Below are positions 1 to 5,948 of a stretch of 12,050 bases of DNA, in pieces; the stretch's first letter is position 1, and the number at the start of each line of letters is the position of its first letter. The stretch comes from Chitinophagaceae bacterium UBA2793 (GTDB lineage: Bacteria > Bacteroidota > Bacteroidia > Chitinophagales > Chitinophagaceae): positions 11,291 to 23,340 of the forward strand of contig DEHT01000055.1 of NCBI GenBank assembly GCA_002352045.1, given 5' to 3'. The notes under the pieces are model-generated. The model was not told where the DNA came from. It saw nothing but the letters and a program-made list of their open reading frames with translations, and did no database searches. The position numbers were made by a program, and so were the translations under genes.

Positions 1-1316
1 TCAGGCATTGATTCTAAAGCTTGCTTTACCCAGCTTTCAATAAGACTTGTATCGCTCTCTTGTAAAAGATTCATTTGTGTGGCCAATTGATGAGGCTCTA
101 TATATCCATTGCTCAACATTGCCTGTAATAGCCGGGTAGAAGCTATACTAAAACTTACAGCACCCGATTCGGTAAAGTTGATAAGGGATGCTATTTGAAC
201 AGGGGTTATCGAAATTTCACCGAAAGAAATTTGCTGTTCGTTGCAATAAGCTTTTAAAGGACCAAGCATCCAATTGGCTGCGGCTTTATAATGGGAGGTT
301 TCTGCCACTAAATCACTGTAAAACTTTGCATCATCTTTATCGCTGCAAATTACAGCAGCATCGTATTGGCTTAGGGCATATTTATTTTTAAAAAGCTGCT
401 CCGTTTGCTGTGGGCCTAAGGGCATAGTTCGCCTTACCTGATGAAGTTGTTCGTCGCTTATAAAAAATGCCGGTAAATCGGGCTCGGGAAAATACCTGTA
501 ATCATCCGCTTCTTCTTTGTTGCGAAGTGAAAATGTAGTTCCCTTATCGGCATCAAAACTGCGGGTTTGTTGTATTACCTCTTCACCATTTTCTACAATG
601 GATACCAATCTTTGCACTTCTGCATCAATGGCACGTTTTACATTTCGAATGCTGTTTAAATTTTTTACTTCTACTCTTGTACCCAATTTTGTTTCGCCTT
701 TTGGCCTTATAGAAATATTGGCATCGCAGCGCATACTTCCTTCTTCCATATTGCCATCACATACATCCATCCATCTTACCAGCCGGCGTAAAGCGGTTAA
801 AAATGCAAAAGCTTCATCTGAGCTATGTATGCATGGCTCGGTTACAATTTCTAAAAGGGGTGTGCCGGCACGGTTGAGGTCAATAAAAGTATAATCCTCA
901 TCCATATCATGAATGCTTTTGCCGGCATCTTCTTCCATGTGAATATGATGTAAGTGTACCGTTTTAACGGCATCGCCTACCTGCACTTCCAAAAAACCTT
1001 TATTACAAATAGGTGTTGTATGCTGGCTTACCTGGTAGCCTTTGGGAAGGTCGGGATAAAAATAATTTTTACGGGCAAAATAGTGATTGCGTGCAATGTC
1101 GCAATTTAAAGCAAGGCCTAGCCTTATGGCCAGGTTCATTACTTCTTTATTCATTACCGGTAAGGTGCCGGGATGTGCCAACGAAATGGGGCTTACCTGT
1201 GTATTGGGTGCTGCACCAAATGCAATAGAATCGCCACTAAACAGTTTACTTTTAGTGAGTAACTGTGCATGTACTTCCAACCCAATTACCACTTCGTATT
1301 TATCCAAATTTTTCAC
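1..1316 (-). CDS. gatB: Asp/Glu-tRNA(Asn/Gln) amidotransferase subunit B, 3' end beyond window
   Basis: GatB is the tRNA-binding and kinase subunit of the cytoplasmic GatCAB complex. The complex converts misacylated Glu-tRNA(Gln) or Asp-tRNA(Asn) to Gln-tRNA(Gln) or Asn-tRNA(Asn), using ammonia released by GatA. Translating the minus strand gives 438 readable codons with the family signatures in order: VIGLEVHAQL at residues 10-19, HPGTLPVMN at 48-56, RKNYFYPDLPKGYQVSQ at 82-98, HMEEDAGK at 126-133, then LNRAGTPLLEIVTEP, GSMRCDANIS, EVKNLNS and DYRYFPEPDLP. The helical and YqeY-like tail follows. GatB is usually about 480-500 residues, so roughly 45-55 C-terminal residues are missing because the window ends. 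The start is taken as GTG (1314-1316). No ATG lies between it and the first signature, and a -7 promoter element sits only four bases upstream. No gatA or gatC is visible. The identification is secure; only the exact start is uncertain. Confidence 0.96.
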   Translation of the reverse strand, partial: MKNLDKYEVVIGLEVHAQLLTKSKLFSGDSIAFGAAPNTQVSPISLAHPGTLPVMNKEVMNLAIRLGLALNCDIARNHYFARKNYFYPDLPKGYQVSQHTTPICNKGFLEVQVGDAVKTVHLHHIHMEEDAGKSIHDMDEDYTFIDLNRAGTPLLEIVTEPCIHSSDEAFAFLTALRRLVRWMDVCDGNMEEGSMRCDANISIRPKGETKLGTRVEVKNLNSIRNVKRAIDAEVQRLVSIVENGEEVIQQTRSFDADKGTTFSLRNKEEADDYRYFPEPDLPAFFISDEQLHQVRRTMPLGPQQTEQLFKNKYALSQYDAAVICSDKDDAKFYSDLVAETSHYKAAANWMLGPLKAYCNEQQISFGEISITPVQIASLINFTESGAVSFSIASTRLLQAMLSNGYIEPHQLATQMNLLQESDTSLIESWVKQALESMP

Positions 1317-1320
1317 GCCG

Positions 1321-1328
1321 CAAAGATA
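1321..1328 (-). promoter_or_regulatory. Bacteroidota -7 promoter element for gatB
   Basis: The minus strand reads TATCTTTG, an exact match to the Bacteroidota primary-sigma -7 consensus TAnnTTTG. Only four bases (CGGC) separate it from the GTG start of gatB. Transcription would therefore begin at or next to the start codon, giving a leaderless or near-leaderless message. No good -33 TTTG is visible at the usual 19-20 base spacing. The assignment rests on the -7 match and its position. Confidence 0.55.
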
Positions 1329-1403
1329 GGTTATAACTTGTTGCTTAAAAGACAAGAATCAAAAATGGATAACGAGGTAAAGCACTTGTTTTCTATTAGT
1401 ATT

Positions 1404-1431
1404 AAAAAAAACACCGGCTTTAAAACCGGTG
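1404..1431 (-). terminator. Rho-independent terminator of the PDZ-protein gene
   Basis: The inverted repeat CACCGG (1412-1417) / CCGGTG (1426-1431) has an 8-base loop. Read on the minus strand, it is followed by eight T (complement of the A run at 1404-1411). It lies about 40 bases past the stop of the PDZ gene, the only gene that reads into it. On the plus strand the hairpin is also followed by a T-rich stretch (CTTTTGTTTTT), so it could work in both directions, but no plus-strand gene precedes it. It separates the PDZ gene from gatB, which has its own promoter. Confidence 0.8.
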
Positions 1432-1472
1432 CTTTTGTTTTTATAATTGGCTATACTATATAATTTGAGAAA

Positions 1473-2516
1473 TTAAAGATTGGCTGTTTTTAATTTCTTT
1501 GGAATTTTTATATCAAATTTCATAGGGTTACCATTTCTTTTAGCTTCAATGGTATAAGCCGATTTTTGAGTATGAAGGCTTAATTGTGTTCTTGCCTCAT
1601 CGGTATTATTAACTTTTGCATCGCCTACGGCAGTAATGATATCGCCTTTTTTTAAACCTGCTTTTGCAGCCGCAGATTCTTCTTCAACTTCCAGTACTTT
1701 TACTCCGTTGCCTTCTTCAGTATCCTGTATTTTAATGCCCAGCCTGGCTTTAGAAAATCCTCTAGCATAAAAATCAGGCGCATCAAATTCAAATTTTTCG
1801 ATATTGCCATCAAACATCCTGCCTTCTACCCTTTTATCAGGTAAAGTAAATGATTTCAATTTTCCTTCCGGTGTAGTGAAAGAAAAACTTTTTATTTTAC
1901 TATCTTTTCTTTCTTGCAAAACTGCTTTGGTGTTTTTTTCTTTACCATCTCTTTTGTAAGTAATTTTTACTTCGTCTCCTACTTTTTTTGAGGCAATCAC
2001 TTCACTCAGGTCGCCGGGGTTTTCAATTTTTTTATCACCCACTTTTGTAATGATATCATCTTTTTGAAGGCCAGCTTTTTCAGCAGCACTTTCTTTGGTT
2101 ACTTCTAAAATTTTAGAACCTGCTGCATCATTTTGAGAAGTTACGCCTAAAAAGGGACCGCTTTCTATAAAAGAAAAACTTCTTTCTATTTCTTCACCCA
2201 GCTTGTCAAAATTCATTTCAAAATGTTTACCATTATCCCCAAAGAAGGTCATATTATTATCATTGAAACGAAGAATTTTTCTATTGTTTACGGTAATTTC
2301 ATCGTCTTTAAATTCAACCAATGGCTTACCGTTTAGTATTACTTTGCCGTCTTTAAATTCCACTATTAATTTTGAATCTTTATTGCCTTTTTTGCTGATA
2401 ATAATTTCCTGCACTTCTTTTTTATCGCCGGGCTTGGGTGCATCTGTTTGTGCTGTTGCTTTATAACCAATGGCTGCAAAAAACCACGGCATAACAGCAA
2501 TCATTATTTTCTTCAT
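1473..2516 (-). CDS. Exported protein with two PDZ domains and no protease domain
   Basis: This 347-residue protein has an N-terminal signal peptide (KKIM, a hydrophobic core, cleavage near ATAQ at about residue 23) and two C-terminal PDZ domains at about 122-200 and 258-340. Each PDZ carries the same core: ESAAEKAGLQKDDIITKVGD (142-161) and ESAAAKAGLKKGDIITAVGD (280-299). The near identity suggests internal duplication. Between the signal peptide and PDZ1, residues 50-96 form three degenerate 16-residue repeats of the type LxVEFKDxxxxxNxxx, probably beta strands. No HtrA-type protease domain with a His-Asp-Ser triad is present, so despite resembling the PDZ half of DegP/DegQ it should not be called a protease. 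A periplasmic or surface scaffold or chaperone role is an inference. It has a promoter at 2558-2565 and a terminator just downstream. It follows recO on the same strand after 156 bases. Confidence 0.85.
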   Translation of the reverse strand: MKKIMIAVMPWFFAAIGYKATAQTDAPKPGDKKEVQEIIISKKGNKDSKLIVEFKDGKVILNGKPLVEFKDDEITVNNRKILRFNDNNMTFFGDNGKHFEMNFDKLGEEIERSFSFIESGPFLGVTSQNDAAGSKILEVTKESAAEKAGLQKDDIITKVGDKKIENPGDLSEVIASKKVGDEVKITYKRDGKEKNTKAVLQERKDSKIKSFSFTTPEGKLKSFTLPDKRVEGRMFDGNIEKFEFDAPDFYARGFSKARLGIKIQDTEEGNGVKVLEVEEESAAAKAGLKKGDIITAVGDAKVNNTDEARTQLSLHTQKSAYTIEAKRNGNPMKFDIKIPKKLKTANL

Positions 2517-2557
2517 GTTTTTACTTTTAAATTTTATCTACGAAATGTTTAGTACAT

Positions 2558-2588
2558 CAAAAGTAGGGGGAATATTTTAATTACGAAA
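2558..2588 (-). promoter_or_regulatory. Promoter of the PDZ-protein gene
   Basis: The minus strand carries TACTTTTG (2558-2565), an exact TAnnTTTG match. TTTC lies at 2585-2588, a three-of-four match to the -33 TTTG, with a 19-base spacer. Predicted initiation near 2551 leaves a leader of about 35 bases ending in an A-rich stretch before the ATG at 2516. This is the best-formed promoter in the window and suggests the PDZ gene can be transcribed independently of recO. Confidence 0.6.
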
Positions 2589-2672
2589 CTATTCGCACAA
2601 AATTTTTTTTCTTTAACAAAATCTTTGGAATGAGGAACTAATGGTACTATTCGTTTAGAGGTGTTGTCAAAT

Positions 2673-3419
2673 CTATCCCAAAACTTCCTGTAGTACCTGC
2701 CAGCTTTTCAGTTGGCCAAAATCAGAAATATGCAATGCGTAATAATCGAGGTACTTCTGTAATAAAAATCTACGCTTTTGCTGATTTAGTTTTATTTGTG
2801 CAAGTTCGTTTGGTTGCATTGTTTGCAACAGTTCTGCTGTAATGATTGCATCTTCTTTTTGTAAAATATAAATATGCTGGGGTGGGCTGGTTACAAAATT
2901 TCCCTCCTGCAAATCGAGATAAAGATCTTCGGACTGTAATTGTGCAGCAGTGGCATCATAAATGCGAAATCCAAAAAAATGGGATAAATGCAATAAAAAA
3001 AACAAAGGGAAATTTGCTGTAACCAATGGTGGAGCTTCATCTAACTGCTGTAATGCATCCTCACAAAAGTAAAACAGTTCAGGATTTTCTTCTGGTTGTT
3101 TCAGTGATTTTTGAAGCAACTCTACCATTAATAATGCTACGCTGTTTTTTACCACATTGCTCAATATATTTTTATATAAAAAACTCCAGCTATATTCTTT
3201 AATGCGGTGCATATTTTTTTGGCTGTGATGATATACAACCATGTTTAATAAGGAAGCCGGTTGAAGAAATGCAGCTTTGTTAGAAGTTTTTTGAGCAGTT
3301 CTTACACCGTTTACCATGTAAGTTTGCAAACCAAATTTTTCGGTAAATACTGTTACCACCAGACTGGTTTCGCCATACTTAACAGACCGTAAAACTATAC
3401 CGCTGGTTTTGTGTGTCAT
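2673..3419 (-). CDS. recO: DNA repair protein RecO
   Basis: RecO is a cytoplasmic recombination mediator. With RecR it helps load RecA onto SSB-coated single-stranded DNA and anneals complementary strands. The 248-residue product (E. coli RecO is 242) opens with the RecO OB-fold pattern: TSGIVLRSVKYGETSLVVTV at about residues 5-24, then FTEKFGLQTYMVNGVR (26-41). A helical C-terminal half follows. Only one cysteine is present (in FYFCEDAL), so the four-cysteine zinc motif of some RecO proteins, such as that of Deinococcus, is absent, as in E. coli. The ATG at 3417-3419 is the natural start, because the OB fold begins immediately after it. It is divergent from the transporter gene. recA lies at the other end of the window, which is probably coincidental proximity of two genes of one pathway. 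Confidence 0.92.
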   Translation of the reverse strand: MTHKTSGIVLRSVKYGETSLVVTVFTEKFGLQTYMVNGVRTAQKTSNKAAFLQPASLLNMVVYHHSQKNMHRIKEYSWSFLYKNILSNVVKNSVALLMVELLQKSLKQPEENPELFYFCEDALQQLDEAPPLVTANFPLFFLLHLSHFFGFRIYDATAAQLQSEDLYLDLQEGNFVTSPPQHIYILQKEDAIITAELLQTMQPNELAQIKLNQQKRRFLLQKYLDYYALHISDFGQLKSWQVLQEVLG

Positions 3420-3427
3420 ACTGAGTG

Positions 3428-3435
3428 CAATATTA
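3428..3435 (-). promoter_or_regulatory. Possible -7 element for recO
   Basis: The minus strand reads TAATATTG, one mismatch from TAnnTTTG, eight bases upstream of the recO ATG. There is no clear -33 partner. It is a weak candidate, supported mainly by its position in the short divergent gap. Confidence 0.3.
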
Positions 3436-3478
3436 GTTGGATTATCACATTTTTAATAGCAATACAATGGAAATGGGT

Positions 3479-3486
3479 TTTCTTTG
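3479..3486 (+). promoter_or_regulatory. Possible -7 element for the RND/MMPL transporter gene
   Basis: TTTCTTTG differs from TAnnTTTG by one base and ends 18 bases before the ATG at 3505. If it is the promoter, initiation would fall near 3491-3495. That would exclude a TTG start at 3484 and favour the ATG. No -33 element is obvious. Confidence 0.35.
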
Positions 3487-3504
3487 CAGAAAAAATTTAG
3501 GCTC

Positions 3505-5826
3505 ATGTGGACAATGCTGGCAAAGTTTGTTTTAAAAAACAAAGTGGTTTTATTGATTCTTTTATTGTTGAGTACCCTTCTGATGGGTTATTATGCCAGT
3601 AAAATAAAATTGAGCTACGAATTTGCAAAAGCCATTCCTACCGACAATCCTAAGTACAAAGACTACCAGGACTTTAAAGCTACCTTTGGTGACGATGGAA
3701 ACACTATGGTGATTGGTGTGGTTCAAAAAGATCTTTTTAGTTTAAAAAATTTTATTGCTTACAGGCAGTTACATAAAGACATTAGAACGGTAAAATCTGT
3801 AGAAGATGTATTGAGTGTACCCAGCGCTATTACGCTTTTAAAAGATAGCCTGGGTGAGCGATTAATTGCCTCCAAAGTTTTTCCCGAAACCATATTGAGC
3901 CAATATCAATTGGATAGTGCCAAAGCTGAATTTCTAAATCTTCCTTTTTATAGAGGGTTAATGTATAATCCTGCAACCAATGCTTACCTAATGGCGGTGC
4001 GAATAAATAAAGATGTGCTGGCAAGTAAGGAGCGAAGTATTGTAATTGAGAATATTTCAAAACTGGCCAATGCGTTTGGCGAAAAAACCAACAGTACGAT
4101 TCATTTAAGCGGCCTACCATTAATTAGAACCGTAGTTGCAGATAGGATTCAGGCAGAGATGAAAGTGTTTTTAATTGGCTCTTTGCTGTTGAGTATTTTA
4201 ATGTTGCTTTTGTTTTTTAGATCCATTACTACTACACTGTTATCAATGTCGGTAGTAATTATTGGCGTTATTTGGAGTGTAGGCATTATGCAATTAATGG
4301 GATATCAAATTTCGCTACTTACTGCACTCATTCCTTCTTTGGTGGTTGTAATTGGAATTCCTAATTGTATATATTTTATCAATAAGTATCATACCGGCTA
4401 TTTAAGTACGGGCAACAAAGAGCAATCATTAATTGATATGGTGAGCAAGATGGGCATTGTTACTTTGTTTTGTAATATAACAGCCGCCATTGGTTTTGCG
4501 GTTTTTGCATTTACCAAAAGTGCTATTTTAAAAGAGTTTGGAGCCGTAGCCGGTATTAGCATTCTTTTGATTTTTGTAGTGTCGTTTATTTTATTGCCAG
4601 GCGTTTTGAGTTTATTACACACACCAAAACCAAGAGAAATAAAGTATTTGCAAGCCAGGTGGATACATTCTTTTTTGGCAAAATTGGAACACTGGGTCTT
4701 TAATTATAAGAAACCTATTTTGTACACTACCGTTGTGATAGTAGCTATTAGCATTGTAGGTATTTTCAAATTGCAAACACTTACCAGAATTGTAGATGAC
4801 CTGCCCAAAGATGATTTGATATATAAAGACCTTCGTTTTTTTGAAAACAATTTTAAAGGCGTAATGCCTTTAGAAATTGTGCTGGATACAAAGAAGCGCA
4901 GAGGATTGTCGGGTATGCGTGCATTAAACATATATAACAAATTAGATAGCCTTGCTATGTTTATTGCAGCACAGCCAAATATGAACAGGCCATTGAGTAT
5001 TGCCGAAGGTTTAAAGTTTGCCAAGCAGGGTTTTTATGAAGGCGACAGCCTTAACTATGCCATTCCCAATGCATTTGACGGTGCATTTGTGGGCGAATAT
5101 TTACGGCCATCAAAAGAGGGGCAGGCAGAAAATAATTTCACCAAAATGTTGCGTTCGTTTGTTGATAGCAGTAATCAAAAAACAAGGTTAAGTGTAAATA
5201 TGGCCGATGTGGGTACGCAAAAACTTCCCGGGTTGTTGAATGCAATTGAACAAAGAGCACATCAATTATTTGACAGCAGTTATAATGTAACACTCACCGG
5301 AACCAGCATTACTTTTTTAGAAGGCAGCCATTTTATCATTAACGGTTTAAAGGAAAGTATTTTTTGGGCATTCCTTCTAATTGCATTGTGTATGCTTTAT
5401 TTATTTCGCTCCTTTAGAATTTTAATTTGTTCTCTATTGCCCAATCTTGTTCCTTTATTAGTTACAGCCGGTGTTATGGGTTGGGCGGATGTTCCTTTAA
5501 AACCCAGTACTGTACTGGTTTTTAGCGTTGCACTGGGTATTGCAGTAGATATAACCATACGGTTTCTAGTAAACTATAAGCAGGTATTACCATTCAATGG
5601 AAATGATGTGGCAACTGCTGTTTCTCTTACTATTAAACAAACAGGATTAAGCATTATTTATACATCCATTGTATTAATTGCAGGCTTTGTAATCTTTTGT
5701 GCAAGCAGCTTTGGTGGCACATTTGCATTAGGATGGTTAACATCTCTCACTTTAGTGGTTGCTACAATTACTAATTTATTATTGCTACCGGTGTTGCTGT
5801 TATTAACGAAAAATAAAAAAAAATAA
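3505..5826 (+). CDS. RND-superfamily MMPL/HAE3-type transporter
   Basis: This 773-residue inner-membrane protein has the two-fold RND layout. TM1 is at about 13-32, then a periplasmic domain (about 35-215), a block of five membrane segments (about 220-370), TM7 at about 405-425, a second periplasmic domain, and a final block of five segments to the C terminus. This fits the single-polypeptide MMPL/patched-like group rather than AcrB-type pumps of over 1000 residues. RND proteins use proton flow through charged residues in TM4 and TM10. The second repeat keeps the expected motif, GIAVDITIRFL with Asp682, but the first reads IGIPNCIYFINKY (283-295) without the Asp. ATG 3505 is preferred over an in-frame TTG at 3484, which lies inside a promoter-like element. 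The gene stands alone, with no fusion or outer-membrane partner, so efflux versus lipid transport cannot be decided. The substrate is unknown. Confidence 0.88.
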   Translation: MWTMLAKFVLKNKVVLLILLLLSTLLMGYYASKIKLSYEFAKAIPTDNPKYKDYQDFKATFGDDGNTMVIGVVQKDLFSLKNFIAYRQLHKDIRTVKSVEDVLSVPSAITLLKDSLGERLIASKVFPETILSQYQLDSAKAEFLNLPFYRGLMYNPATNAYLMAVRINKDVLASKERSIVIENISKLANAFGEKTNSTIHLSGLPLIRTVVADRIQAEMKVFLIGSLLLSILMLLLFFRSITTTLLSMSVVIIGVIWSVGIMQLMGYQISLLTALIPSLVVVIGIPNCIYFINKYHTGYLSTGNKEQSLIDMVSKMGIVTLFCNITAAIGFAVFAFTKSAILKEFGAVAGISILLIFVVSFILLPGVLSLLHTPKPREIKYLQARWIHSFLAKLEHWVFNYKKPILYTTVVIVAISIVGIFKLQTLTRIVDDLPKDDLIYKDLRFFENNFKGVMPLEIVLDTKKRRGLSGMRALNIYNKLDSLAMFIAAQPNMNRPLSIAEGLKFAKQGFYEGDSLNYAIPNAFDGAFVGEYLRPSKEGQAENNFTKMLRSFVDSSNQKTRLSVNMADVGTQKLPGLLNAIEQRAHQLFDSSYNVTLTGTSITFLEGSHFIINGLKESIFWAFLLIALCMLYLFRSFRILICSLLPNLVPLLVTAGVMGWADVPLKPSTVLVFSVALGIAVDITIRFLVNYKQVLPFNGNDVATAVSLTIKQTGLSIIYTSIVLIAGFVIFCASSFGGTFALGWLTSLTLVVATITNLLLLPVLLLLTKNKKK

Positions 5827-5830
5827 TACG

Positions 5831-5855
5831 AAACATTTTATTATAAAATGTTTTT
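5831..5855 (+). terminator. AT-rich hairpin, probable terminator of the transporter gene
   Basis: A perfect 10-base stem, AAACATTTTA (5831-5840) and TAAAATGTTT (5844-5853), with a TTA loop, begins four bases after the transporter's stop codon. It runs into T residues. The stem is AT-rich and so weaker than the other terminators here. The location between a stop codon and the next promoter supports the call. Confidence 0.55.
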
Positions 5856-5916
5856 ATAAAGCAGCTATTTTTCAAACCATTTGTCATTTTAATGGCGAAA
5901 CTTCGTGTTTCTACTT

Positions 5917-5924
5917 TATATTTG
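5917..5924 (+). promoter_or_regulatory. Candidate promoter of the susC-like operon
   Basis: TATATTTG matches TAnnTTTG exactly, 24 bases before the ATG at 5949. Initiation near 5930 would give a leader of about 20 bases. A second, weaker candidate is TTAATTTG (5938-5945, one mismatch), only three bases before the ATG, with TTTA 19 bases upstream of it. Either one would exclude the in-frame ATG at 5892 as the start. No ECF-sigma-type element was recognised. Confidence 0.5.
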
Positions 5925-5948
5925 TTTCTTTATAAAATTAATTTGCAA

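Noticed and set aside
517..1463. Plus-strand open frames opposite gatB and its upstream gap (517-894, 1013-1228, 1087-1329, 1269-1463)
   Set aside because: They lie wholly or partly over gatB, whose minus-strand translation carries continuous family signatures. The plus-strand products show no recognisable domain, and the last runs through a terminator hairpin.
1473..2516. Annotation of the PDZ protein as a DegP/HtrA serine protease
   Set aside because: Only the PDZ modules are present; the residues before them are a signal peptide and short repeats, with no chymotrypsin-like fold or GNSGG-type motif.
2517..2672. A terminator or small RNA between recO and the PDZ gene
   Set aside because: Only a short imperfect palindrome (around AATAGTACCATT on the minus strand) and A/T runs are visible. 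Nothing forms a stable stem followed by T residues.
3484..3486. TTG as the start of the transporter gene
   Set aside because: The codon lies inside a promoter-like TTTCTTTG, and an in-frame ATG at 3505 sits directly before the first membrane segment.
3830..5024. Minus-strand open frames inside the transporter gene (3830-4120, 4398-4622, 4704-5024)
   Set aside because: The plus strand encodes a continuous RND-type protein here. The minus-strand products look like reverse reads of membrane-protein codons, with no start signals.
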